Made by a program: the position numbers and the translations under genes. From Thermoflavimicrobium dichotomicum (GTDB lineage Bacteria > Bacillota > Bacilli > Thermoactinomycetales > Thermoactinomycetaceae), in assembly GCF_900114055.1 (NCBI RefSeq), contig NZ_FORR01000019.1, positions 1 to 64,000 of the forward strand: a DNA stretch of 64,000 bases. The letters are read 5' to 3'. Every line of letters begins with the position of its first letter. The stretch's first letter is position 1. Shown piece by piece: positions 20,257-27,705 of the stretch. A model generated the notes under the pieces. That model was not told the DNA's origin. It did not search any database and worked only from the letters and a program-made list of their open reading frames with translations.

Positions 20257-21245
20257 CTATCTGCAAAATGATTATACCCGCGTTTTGGTAACACCATCCG
20301 TATTCCTTCGCTCTCTACCTCCACTTGCGGTGTTCCTGATTCGACTCTACCAATCATGGAAAGAAGAAAACCTTTTTCTTTAACTGTTTCTTTTAGTTTT
20401 GCCCAATATTCTTTCCGTACTGTACCTATCAGCTGATAATCTTCTCCACCAAACCATACCCACTCAAAAGGATCTTGTCCAACTGCCTTTGCATATTGTA
20501 AAAGCTGTTCAGATATGGGAATTTTTTCTCTATCCAAAACGATACAGACTTGGCTCGCTTCCGCTATTTCCCACGCTTCCTGAGCCAGTCCATCGCTAAT
20601 ATCATCACAAGCGGGTCGAAAACGGGTACTGACCAACCACTTTCCAATATGTAACTGGGGATTGGGTCGACAGTGTGCCTGGACTAAAGCGGGGTAGTTG
20701 AAGCGTTGATCTGGATGATGCAAAAGGAGGTGCAAACCGGCTGCAGCATCTCCCACTGTTCCTGTGACAAACACCACATCCCCTGGTTTTGCTGAAGAAC
20801 GTAACAAAGCCTCGCCACGCCCTACCTCCCCCAGCAAAGTCAATGTCAGGGTCAGATATTCAGGAATTCGTACCGTATCTCCACCCATCAAGCTTACTTT
20901 CCACTCTCTAGCCAAATCATAAATTCCGTGATAAATTTCCTCTACTTCCTCTGCCTGCCATGAAGGTGGAACAGCCACAGAAATCAAAGCATAAGTCGGT
21001 ACTGCTCCCATTGCCGCCAAATCACTTAAATTGGAAGCGAGCAATTTCCACCCAATATCTGCTGGACTCATCGTTTTACGCAGAAAATGGACCGTTTCTA
21101 CCATAGTATCACAAGTCATGACAAGTGAGCGATCAGAATGCGGAATGACCACCGCCGCATCATCGCCCACATCGACTTCGATCCGCTCACTCTCTACAAA
21201 CCGATGCGCTATAAGGGAGCGGATGAAAGAAAATTCATCATTCAT
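20253..21245 (-). CDS. thiL: Thiamine-monophosphate kinase
   Basis: A 330-aa member of the PurM/ThiL family that phosphorylates thiamine-P to thiamine-PP. Motifs: N-terminal VGDDAAVV (Mg-ATP), CDTMVETVHF, WKLLASNLSDLAAMGA and MGGDT, ending with a GRVESG-type tail. First gene of the operon with the tsa genes, with an AAGGGGATG ribosome site. Confidence 0.95.
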   Translation of the reverse strand: MNDEFSFIRSLIAHRFVESERIEVDVGDDAAVVIPHSDRSLVMTCDTMVETVHFLRKTMSPADIGWKLLASNLSDLAAMGAVPTYALISVAVPPSWQAEEVEEIYHGIYDLAREWKVSLMGGDTVRIPEYLTLTLTLLGEVGRGEALLRSSAKPGDVVFVTGTVGDAAAGLHLLLHHPDQRFNYPALVQAHCRPNPQLHIGKWLVSTRFRPACDDISDGLAQEAWEIAEASQVCIVLDREKIPISEQLLQYAKAVGQDPFEWVWFGGEDYQLIGTVRKEYWAKLKETVKEKGFLLSMIGRVESGTPQVEVESEGIRMVLPKRGYNHFADR

Positions 21246-21280
21246 TGCTTCATCCCCTTCTGATTCATAAACAAAATAGC

Positions 21281-21313
21281 AAAAAACAAAAGGCCGCAGC
21301 CATTGCCACGACC
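21281..21313 (-). terminator. Terminator of the tRNA cluster
   Basis: Minus-strand GGTCGTGGC/GCTGCGGCC stem (G-U pairs) followed by TTTTGTTTTTT, 13 nt after tRNA-Gly. Confidence 0.7.
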
Positions 21314-21325
21314 CTAAAGGTTTGG

Positions 21326-21396
21326 AGCGGGTGAAGGGAATCGAACCCTCGCATTCGGCTTGGAAGGCCGATGTTCTACCACTGAACTACACCCGC
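21326..21396 (-). tRNA. tRNA-Gly (anticodon TCC)
   Basis: 71-nt cloverleaf with acceptor GCGGGTG/CACCCGC, anticodon loop CTTCCAA and T-arm GTTCGATTC. No CCA encoded. Last tRNA of the 12-gene minus-strand cluster. Confidence 0.97.
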
Positions 21397-21425
21397 ATAT
21401 TTAATTGCCTAACCCCTTCGGACTT

Positions 21426-21502
<77 letters not shown>

Positions 21503-21561
21503 TAATTATATAGTAATCATACAATAAAACGCTTGGTAGTGCAAGCAGTTTTATGTAAAAG

Positions 21562-21648
21562 TGGTGCGGTCGGCGAGACTCGAACTCGCACGGTCATACG
21601 ACCACTACCCCCTCAAAGTAGCGTGTCTGCCAATTCCACCACGACCGC
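21562..21648 (-). tRNA. tRNA-Leu (anticodon GAG)
   Basis: 87 nt with CCA; long variable arm; anticodon loop TTGAGGG, giving anticodon GAG; acceptor GCGGTCG/CGACCGC. Confidence 0.95.
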
Positions 21649-21673
21649 ATGGGCAGGATATTCATTTCATAAT

Positions 21674-21757
21674 TGGTGCGGGTGGAGGGACTTGAACCCC
21701 CACGCCAGAGGCGCTAGAACCTAAATCTAGTGCGTCTGCCAATTCCGCCACACCCGC
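21674..21757 (-). tRNA. tRNA-Leu (anticodon TAG)
   Basis: 84 nt including encoded CCA; class II variable arm; anticodon loop TTTAGGT; acceptor GCGGGTG/CACCCGC. Confidence 0.96.
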
Positions 21758-21761
21758 GAAA

Positions 21762-21837
21762 TGGTGAGCCATGAAGGACTCGAACCTTCGACCCTCTGAT
21801 TAAAAGTCAGATGCTCTACCAACTGAGCTAATGGCTC
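21762..21837 (-). tRNA. tRNA-Lys (anticodon TTT)
   Basis: 76 nt including CCA; acceptor GAGCCAT/ATGGCTC; anticodon loop CTTTTAA. Confidence 0.97.
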
Positions 21838-21842
21838 ATGGA

Positions 21843-21917
21843 TGGCTGGGGAGGTAGGGATCGAACCTACGCATCACGGAGTCAAAGTCCGTTGCCTTAC
21901 CACTTGGCTACTCCCCA
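21843..21917 (-). tRNA. tRNA-Gln (anticodon TTG)
   Basis: 75 nt with CCA; acceptor TGGGGAG/CTCCCCA; anticodon loop CTTTGAC. Confidence 0.96.
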
Positions 21918-21922
21918 ACAAA

Positions 21923-21999
21923 TGGGGCGACCAGTGGGAATCGAACCCACGAATGCCGGAGCCACAATCCGGTGCGTTAACCACTTCGCCATGGTCGCC
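21923..21999 (-). tRNA. tRNA-His (anticodon GTG)
   Basis: 77 nt with CCA. Anticodon loop TTGTGGC. The extra 5' G (G-1) opposite C73 identifies tRNA-His: G then GCGACCA pairs with TGGTCGC before CCCA. Confidence 0.96.
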
Positions 22000-22004
22000 A
22001 CAAC

Positions 22005-22081
22005 TGGCGGAGCTGACGGGATTCGAACCCGCGATCTCCTGCGTGACAGGCAGGCATGTTAGGCCTCTACACCACAGCTCC
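22005..22081 (-). tRNA. tRNA-Asp (anticodon GTC)
   Basis: 77 nt with CCA; acceptor GGAGCTG/CAGCTCC; anticodon loop CTGTCAC. Confidence 0.96.
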
Positions 22082-22088
22082 ATATCAA

Positions 22089-22164
22089 TGGTGGACGGTG
22101 ACGGGATCGAACCGCCGACCCCCTGCTTGTAAGGCAGGTGCTCTCCCAGCTGAGCTAACCGTCC
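22089..22164 (-). tRNA. tRNA-Val (anticodon TAC)
   Basis: 76 nt with CCA; acceptor GGACGGT/ACCGTCC; anticodon loop CTTACAA. Confidence 0.97.
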
Positions 22165-22167
22165 AAA

Positions 22168-22243
22168 TGGTGACCCGTAGGGGATTCGAACCCCTGTATG
22201 CCAGCGTGAAAGGCTGGTGTGTTAACCGCTTCACCAACGGGCC
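22168..22243 (-). tRNA. tRNA-Glu (anticodon TTC)
   Basis: 76 nt with CCA; acceptor GGCCCGT/ACGGGTC; anticodon loop CTTTCAC. Confidence 0.96.
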
Positions 22244-22252
22244 ACATATAAA

Positions 22253-22344
22253 TGGCGGAGAGAGAGGGATTCGAACCCTCGCGGGGCATTTAGCCCCCTA
22301 ACGGTTTAGCAAACCGTCCTCTTCGGCCTCTTGAGTATCTCTCC
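22253..22344 (-). tRNA. tRNA-Ser (anticodon GCT)
   Basis: 92 nt with CCA and a long variable arm; acceptor GGAGAGA/TCTCTCC; anticodon loop TTGCTAA. Confidence 0.96.
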
Positions 22345-22348
22345 GCAT

Positions 22349-22423
22349 TGGCTCCTCAGGCAGGACTCGAACCTGCAACCTACCGGTTAACAGCCGGGTG
22401 CTCTACCATTGAGCTACTGAGGA
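22349..22423 (-). tRNA. tRNA-Asn (anticodon GTT)
   Basis: 75 nt with CCA; acceptor TCCTCAG/CTGAGGA; anticodon loop CTGTTAA. First tRNA of the cluster, immediately after two promoters. Confidence 0.97.
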
Positions 22424-22464
22424 ATGCTGATTCAATTGTTCTTTTATCATCAACGGCGAGATTT

Positions 22465-22493
22465 ATTATAAATCATCTTTTATCATTTTGCAA
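22465..22493 (-). promoter_or_regulatory. tRNA cluster promoter P2 (proximal)
   Basis: TTGCAA (22488-22493), 17-nt spacer, TATAAT (22465-22470), about 40 nt upstream of tRNA-Asn. Confidence 0.75.
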
Positions 22494-22547
22494 GAGGCTT
22501 TAACCATTTTTCGCTTTCGTTTTTCATTATCTCGAAGCGACTCTTAT

Positions 22548-22576
22548 AATCTATCATGGATATCCGTTTTCGTCAA
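22548..22576 (-). promoter_or_regulatory. tRNA cluster promoter P1 (distal)
   Basis: TTGACG (22571-22576), 17-nt spacer, TAGATT (22548-22553), with an A/T-rich UP-like tract further upstream. Tandem promoters are typical of stable-RNA operons. Confidence 0.7.
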
Positions 22577-22638
22577 GGGATTTTTTATAAAAAAAATTTT
22601 TTCCTTGTCATTTCCTATAAAGCGATTCCGAACCATAT

Positions 22639-22672
22639 AAAAAGGATCTCTATAGTGTTTATAGAGATCCTT
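22639..22672 (-). terminator. Terminator of BI-1 family gene
   Basis: AAGGATCTCTATA/TATAGAGATCCTT stem followed on the minus strand by TTTTTATA. Confidence 0.85.
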
Positions 22673-22686
22673 ATTCCCACTACTGA

Positions 22687-23394
22687 TTAATCATCATTAC
22701 CTAAAATATAAATCAGGTTTTTGAAGATCGCCAGAAAATCAATATAAAGCATCAATGCACCAAAAATCGCATACTTGGTTGCAGTCTCCTCGTCTGCAAC
22801 TTGCTCTGCAATCGCCTTGAGCATTTGAATATCATAAGCGGTGATAAAGCAGAACAAAGCAACCACAACATAAGAAATGACCAAACCTATCAAACCGCTT
22901 TTAATAAAGAAAATGTTAACCAGGCTGGCCAGGAGAATTCCGATTAACAGCATCAAAGCAATGGAGCCGAGTTTGGTTAAATCCCGTTTGGTTACATAGC
23001 CGATCAAAGCCGAGATTCCAAACATTCCTGCTGCGATGAAGAAGGCTGCTCCGATCGTTCCCAAGTTAAAGTAAGCCAAAATGAGCGTAAAGGTAATCCC
23101 ATTCAACGCAGCATAGAAGAAGAAAGCAAATGTAGCCATAAACGAAGAGATCCGGTTTATCAAAAAAGACAAGCCAAAGACTGTAATCAACTCTAAAGCG
23201 ATAATCCCATAAAAGATCGCTTTATTTTGTACTAGCATTTGTGGAACATTGGGATTCATCGAAAGTGCAATGGCAATAATCGCCGTAAGCGACAAACCCA
23301 CAAACATCCACGAAAAAGCACGTTGAACCAAACGTTGTGACGTTCTGGCTGCAGTTGAGGCATTCGTGTGCATGCCTGGGAAATTTGGATTCAC
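22687..23394 (-). CDS. Bax inhibitor-1/YccA (TMBIM) family membrane protein
   Basis: A 235-aa, seven-span protein of the BI-1 family, whose B. subtilis member YetJ is a pH-sensitive calcium leak channel. The segment NGITFTLILAYFNLGTIGAAF and FITAYDIQMLKAIAE are diagnostic; the last contains the conserved Asp of the sensor pair. The start is a GTG after AGGAGGAATGTTTT; the track-longer version would add an improbable hydrophobic leader. Function in this organism is inferred only. Confidence 0.9.
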   Translation of the reverse strand: MNPNFPGMHTNASTAARTSQRLVQRAFSWMFVGLSLTAIIAIALSMNPNVPQMLVQNKAIFYGIIALELITVFGLSFLINRISSFMATFAFFFYAALNGITFTLILAYFNLGTIGAAFFIAAGMFGISALIGYVTKRDLTKLGSIALMLLIGILLASLVNIFFIKSGLIGLVISYVVVALFCFITAYDIQMLKAIAEQVADEETATKYAIFGALMLYIDFLAIFKNLIYILGNDD

Positions 23395-23510
23395 AAAACA
23401 TTCCTCCTGTTTGACCATTCTTAACTTAAGTATAAAGTGAAATAAAAAGAAGATCAAGCAAAACCAACGAACCAACGTTCGCTATTCACCTGATCTCTCT
23501 GTCCATTCAT

Positions 23511-23834
23511 CTATATGATCATTCCGGACTCTTTCATACGTTTTTTTGTCTCTTTTGTTCCCAAATGATAAATGAGTTGGTATACAGCTTTGATCCGATC
23601 ATCATAGTTGTGTTCTTCCATTCGTTCTTCGGTTCGATAAGGCAAGTGGGCTTGAATAAATGTATCATAATCTTCTTCAGCAATCTCTGAAAATAAATGT
23701 TCCAGTTTCTGAATCTCTTCAGATGTCGCCTGAATTTCAAAATCAAATACCGGATCAGTTGGATCAGGTTGATCCCGAATCTCTCCAGCATATGGACCTA
23801 AATCAATGGAAACATAATACGTTTTCTTTTCCAA
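23511..23834 (-). CDS. Hypothetical protein, 107 aa
   Basis: I do not recognise the family. It is acidic, with a predicted beta strand (KKTYYVSIDLGPYAGEIRD), then helices (SEEIQKLEHLFSEIAEEDYDTF, RIKAVYQLIYHLGTKETKKRM). The ribosome site GGAGGG is 6 nt before a TTG, so TTG is preferred over the adjacent ATG. It stands alone, divergent from the ThiF-like gene. Confidence 0.65.
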   Translation of the reverse strand: MEKKTYYVSIDLGPYAGEIRDQPDPTDPVFDFEIQATSEEIQKLEHLFSEIAEEDYDTFIQAHLPYRTEERMEEHNYDDRIKAVYQLIYHLGTKETKKRMKESGMII

Positions 23835-23964
23835 AACCATCCCTCCAAATGTACCTTTTCCTTATCTCTTTCCTTTCTTGCCAAATACCATTCACAAAAA
23901 AAGGTTTTCATATCGTTTCCGTTCATGCGAAAATAAAAACGAGCTTATAAAGGGAGCGATCCAG

Positions 23965-24993
23965 ATGACTGTAGACATGACTCGTTACTCACGACAAATC
24001 TTGTTTCCACCGATTGGAAAAGATGGTCAGGCTCGTTTGCAATCTTCACGGATTGCAATCGTAGGGATGGGTGCTTTAGGTACAGCCTTGGCAAATCATA
24101 TGGTTCGTGCAGGTGTTGGCTACATCCGTATCATCGATCGAGATTTCGTAGAAGAAAGCAATTTGCAAAGACAAATGCTCTATGACGAAATGGATGCTCA
24201 AAATCAGCTGCCCAAGGCGATTGCTGCTAAAGAAAAACTGGAAAGGATCAACTCAAGTGTAACGATAGAGGCACATGTTACGGATCTTACTTGGCGTAAT
24301 GCCGAAAAACTCCTATCCTCGGTTGATTTAATACTAGATGGAACAGACAATTTTTCTGTTCGTTACCTAATAAACGATGTCAGCATCAAACATCAAATCC
24401 CCTGGATCTATGGAGGAGCTGTGAGTGCACGGGGAATGACGTTTACGATTCGACCTGGCATCACTCCCTGCTTGCGCTGCCTTTTCCCTGATCCCCCTGC
24501 TCCTGGTAGCAGCGAAACATGTGATACAGCTGGTGTCATTGGACCTGTTGTTCAAATAGTTGCTTCTTTCCAGGCTACAGAAGCACTCAAATTACTGATT
24601 GGTGCAACAGAAGCCCTGGATCCACGGATGCGCCATTTTGAACTCTGGGATAATCATTATATTGCTATGAAAGTAAAAGCAAAATCGGACTGTCCCGTAT
24701 GCAAGCAGCAAAAGTATGAATTTCTGGAGCCTGCTCACCCAGAAGAACAGGCAATCTCACTCTGCGGACGACAAACGATTCAAATCTCTCCAGCAGACTC
24801 CCTGCAAATGAACTTGAATCAATTGGCTGAAAAGCTGGAACCAGTCGCTGATATAGAAAAAACCCCTTTTTTGCTCAGGGCAACAATTGACCCATACCGA
24901 CTGGTTATTTTCCCGGATGGTCGTGTTCTCGTTCAGGGAACCGATGACATTTCAATCGCCAAATCATTGGTAGCCAAATATGTGGGTATGTAA
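23965..24993 (+). CDS. ThiF/MoeB/HesA-family adenylyltransferase (E1-like)
   Basis: A 342-aa E1-like enzyme: RYSRQILFPPIGKDGQ start, Rossmann GMGALGTALANHMVRAG, arginine finger region NLQRQMLYDE, DGTDNFSVRYLIND, Cys pairs CLRC and CPVC for zinc, and a catalytic-type Cys in SETCDTAGV. These activate the C-terminus of a ubiquitin-like sulfur carrier (ThiS or MoaD). The C-terminal 90 residues are a divergent extra domain instead of a full rhodanese. No thiS/moaD gene is adjacent, so thiamine versus molybdopterin is undecided. ATG after GGGAG is chosen. Confidence 0.87.
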   Translation: MTVDMTRYSRQILFPPIGKDGQARLQSSRIAIVGMGALGTALANHMVRAGVGYIRIIDRDFVEESNLQRQMLYDEMDAQNQLPKAIAAKEKLERINSSVTIEAHVTDLTWRNAEKLLSSVDLILDGTDNFSVRYLINDVSIKHQIPWIYGGAVSARGMTFTIRPGITPCLRCLFPDPPAPGSSETCDTAGVIGPVVQIVASFQATEALKLLIGATEALDPRMRHFELWDNHYIAMKVKAKSDCPVCKQQKYEFLEPAHPEEQAISLCGRQTIQISPADSLQMNLNQLAEKLEPVADIEKTPFLLRATIDPYRLVIFPDGRVLVQGTDDISIAKSLVAKYVGM

Positions 24994-25114
24994 CCAATAA
25001 AAACAACGTGCACGAAACATATGCGGAAATGATCAGAATTTCTACTATTTGACATTAATAAAATATTGGATATAAAATGATAACCATCTTGAAGAAATAA
25101 AAGGAGGATAGAAG

Positions 25115-25684
25115 ATGAAAAAAATCTCCCAGATTTTGATGATGGCTCTCGTTTTGGTATTCATTGTCTCTGGATGTGGCTTGCTTCCCAAAGGAACAGG
25201 GGAAGAAAGCAAAACATCCGATTCCAAAAACAGTAGCCAGTCCTCCAACTCATCCAACTCATCACAAGCGATGCCAGCAAAAGAAACCTATCCAGAAATC
25301 ACCTTTGAAACGAAATATTTTACATTTGATGAGGTTCCTGCCCGAGGTTCAGGAGGTATTTGGTATTATACCAAAGAACAACATGCAGGGAATTTGGATA
25401 AGCAGTTTACCTGGGATCAAAATGATGTGATTCTGATTCAGGCATCTGACAAAAAACTTTATGGAAAAAAGCTGATCCCCACAGCTATAGAGAAAAAAGC
25501 AGATGATTTGATTAACATTAAAGTAAATATTGCAGACTATACTTACAGCGACCCGGGCATCCCTTCTATGTACAAAGAATACCCGGCACGTTGCTTTATT
25601 GTTATTCCTAAAGGTTCCATTAATTCCAAGAAAGCCAAGTTTTCCATCACCAGTGAAACTGGAGAAAAAATCACTGTCCAGTAG
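25115..25684 (+). CDS. Lipoprotein of unknown function
   Basis: A 189-aa secreted lipoprotein: signal peptide MKKISQILMMALVLVF, lipobox VSGC giving Cys21 as lipid site, a Ser/Asn-rich linker to ~residue 50, then a beta-rich domain with no known motif. Excellent ribosome site (AAAGGAGGATAGAAG). Followed by a copy of the dispersed repeat. Confidence 0.75.
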   Translation: MKKISQILMMALVLVFIVSGCGLLPKGTGEESKTSDSKNSSQSSNSSNSSQAMPAKETYPEITFETKYFTFDEVPARGSGGIWYYTKEQHAGNLDKQFTWDQNDVILIQASDKKLYGKKLIPTAIEKKADDLINIKVNIADYTYSDPGIPSMYKEYPARCFIVIPKGSINSKKAKFSITSETGEKITVQ

Positions 25685-25721
25685 ATGAAAAAAGCTTTGG
25701 CCAACAAGATGGAAATATCCC

Positions 25722-25855
25722 GCGCTTCGGGATGGGTTCCCTCCTCCGTGACAACTTCTGTCCCATCACACGGTAAGGAACCCATCCCTCTGCTTTATAG
25801 AAAAATCATCCCTTGATGGTATTACTCAGCAACATGAGGATCTGTTGACAAGGAG
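25722..25855 (+). repeat. Dispersed intergenic repeat, copy B
   Basis: Contains GGGATGGGTTCC (25729-25740) and GGAACCCATCCC (25777-25788), an inner CCGTG/CACGG hairpin, CTGCTTTATAG, TTGATGGTATT and CTGTTGACAAGG. Same order as copies at 44926 and 58463. It lies immediately downstream of the lipoprotein gene. Confidence 0.8.
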
Positions 25856-25920
25856 CCTTTTCCAATTCAAAAATTCCTACTGTTAACATGGCAATTTTTT
25901 GCCAACAACCCCTAAAAAAG

Positions 25921-26826
25921 TCAACAGCCTTTTTCCTTAGGTACAATCTCGATCTGCCCCAATTGCTCCATTACACGAATCAAAGCATGAGTTCCATCCT
26001 CATTGCCTCCAAGTGCTTGTACTGAGCGCAGCAACTGCTGCACGACAGCCGTTCCCAAGAGAGGCAGATTCATTCGCTCCGCTTCTTGTAACACAATACG
26101 CAAGTCCTTTTGCTGAAAGCGAACTGAAAAGCCTGGAGCCAGATCTCCCTTAATGATCCGTGGCCCATAATTGGACAATGCCCAAGATCCACCCGCACCT
26201 TGGGTTGTTACTTCCAACATTTTTTCCAAATCTACTCCTGCTTTTTTGGCAAAAGCGAACGCTTCAACCATCCCTAGCAAGTTTAAACCACACAAGATCT
26301 GATTACATGCCTTGACTGTTTGCCCCGCACCAATGGGCCCACAGTGCACAATGGATTTTGCCATCGGCTCTAGCACAGGCAGTGCCTTTTCCAATACTTC
26401 AGCTTCGCCTCCCACCATAATGGAAAGAGTCCCTTGCCGTGCCCCGACATCTCCGCCACTAACGGGAGCATCTAACATGGAGACCCCTTTTTCCCTCGCA
26501 TGTGCGGCTATTTGCCTGGTCGTATCTGGTGAAATGGTACTCATATCAATAAAAATGGCTCCCGGTCTGGCTCCTTTCAATACACCATTTTCCCCTTCGA
26601 CCACTTCAAGCACATCCGGTGTATCACCGACAATCGTAATAATGATGTCACTTTTTTCTGCTAATTCTTTCGGAGAGTTGGCCGGTTTGGCTCCCAGTTG
26701 AACCGCCTCATCCACTTTGGAACGTGTTCGATTCCAAACCGTAACGGGAAAACCGGCACGGTAAATATGTTGCCACATCGATCTTCCCATAATCCCCAGG
26801 CCAATAAATCCAACCCGCAAAGTCAT
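25921..26826 (-). CDS. NAD(P)-dependent beta-hydroxyacid dehydrogenase (tartronate semialdehyde reductase type)
   Basis: A 301-aa enzyme of the 3-hydroxyisobutyrate dehydrogenase family: Rossmann FIGLGIMGRSM, substrate-binding DAPVSGGDVGARQGTLSIMVGG, catalytic Lys in KACNQIL and an Asp at KKAGVDLEKML. Best guess is 2-hydroxy-3-oxopropionate reductase (GarR/GlxR-like), but substrate specificity within this family is not secure. It is 6 bp after the thioredoxin-like gene and probably cotranscribed. Confidence 0.85.
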   Translation of the reverse strand: MTLRVGFIGLGIMGRSMWQHIYRAGFPVTVWNRTRSKVDEAVQLGAKPANSPKELAEKSDIIITIVGDTPDVLEVVEGENGVLKGARPGAIFIDMSTISPDTTRQIAAHAREKGVSMLDAPVSGGDVGARQGTLSIMVGGEAEVLEKALPVLEPMAKSIVHCGPIGAGQTVKACNQILCGLNLLGMVEAFAFAKKAGVDLEKMLEVTTQGAGGSWALSNYGPRIIKGDLAPGFSVRFQQKDLRIVLQEAERMNLPLLGTAVVQQLLRSVQALGGNEDGTHALIRVMEQLGQIEIVPKEKGC

Positions 26827-26832
26827 AAGCCC

Positions 26833-27402
26833 TCACCCCATCTGGAATACTTGTTCCAATTTTTCCTTTACACTACGCTTGACTGCTTTCCAAATCGTCC
26901 GGTCCGTGCAGATTTTTTCACGAAACTCCCGGTACATCTCTTTTTGCTTCTGTTCAAATGTTGGATCTTCTTTTGGCGGTAGAGCACTCCGCATCTCCGT
27001 GATCATCTGTTGGACTTCTGGTGCTCTCGGTCCCCAGACCGCTTTTTCTTGCCCTTTTTCATCAATGAAGATAAAAATAGGGATCGCCCGAGCTGTACCA
27101 TTGGTTAAATATTGATCCATCAGTTCCAGGTTATCATCGCGAATCAAAAATCGCATATCAAACGAAGCAACCTCAGCAATTCGCTTCATAATGGGAACGC
27201 ATAGCATGGCATCTCCACACCAATCTGCTGTCAACACGATAATGCGCCAGTTCTTTGATTTTCCTTGTGCAAAAAAGACCTTCTCCTCTTCTGATAAATA
27301 CACATTTTCATATATCGATAATAATTCTTCACGATTGATCTGCATAGAATCTACATATTCCTGATAAGTCATTCCTTTTTGAAACCAGTCATTCAAAGTC
27401 AT
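26833..27402 (-). CDS. Thioredoxin-family protein with single active-site Cys
   Basis: A 189-aa protein with a thioredoxin fold. Strand-helix LTADWCGDAMLCVPIMKRIAE holds the active-site region, where CGDA replaces the CxxC of thioredoxin; the later cis-Pro segment AIPIFIFID is intact. Without the resolving Cys it may not do classical disulfide reduction. It is upstream of and close to the dehydrogenase gene. Start set at ATG after GGAGGAATTGGA. Confidence 0.8.
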   Translation of the reverse strand: MTLNDWFQKGMTYQEYVDSMQINREELLSIYENVYLSEEEKVFFAQGKSKNWRIIVLTADWCGDAMLCVPIMKRIAEVASFDMRFLIRDDNLELMDQYLTNGTARAIPIFIFIDEKGQEKAVWGPRAPEVQQMITEMRSALPPKEDPTFEQKQKEMYREFREKICTDRTIWKAVKRSVKEKLEQVFQMG

Positions 27403-27508
27403 TCCAATTCCTCCATTACATGCGAATTGCACGACTGATTAGACACGAACACCTTTATTATCTCATAAACTGAAAAATAAAAGCAGCTATAAAAAGGGGG
27501 CGATTCTG

Positions 27509-27649
27509 TTGCCCAAATGGTTAATGAAACAATTAATGCATGCATTTTATATGAAAGATCGAAGGCAAATTCGATTTTTAAACGAATGTTGGTTTTCATT
27601 TCAAGCAAAAGAAATTTCCCGTAGAAAAAAGCGGCCGATCTCCACATAA
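27509..27649 (+). CDS. cmpA: Cortex morphogenetic protein CmpA (46 aa)
   Basis: A 46-aa product beginning PKWLMKQLMHAFYMKD after a TTG start (fMet) and containing IRFLNECWFSFQ. B. subtilis CmpA (about 37 aa) has the same W-KKQ-hydrophobic start, KD pair and LN-CW core and inhibits spore cortex formation until coat is ready. GGGGG ribosome site is 7 nt upstream. It sits next to tex/ydcI, matching the B. subtilis ydcI-cmpA neighbourhood. Identification is from remembered sequence similarity. Confidence 0.85.
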   Translation: MPKWLMKQLMHAFYMKDRRQIRFLNECWFSFQAKEISRRKKRPIST

Positions 27650-27665
27650 CCGCCTAAAATTAAGA

Positions 27666-27694
27666 AACCTAGTATGAGGCTTGCATACTAGGTT
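27666..27694. terminator. Bidirectional terminator between cmpA and tex
   Basis: AACCTAGTATG/CATACTAGGTT stem between converging genes. A modest T-rich tract follows on the minus strand. Confidence 0.7.
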
Positions 27695-27705
27695 CCCTTG
27701 TCCAT

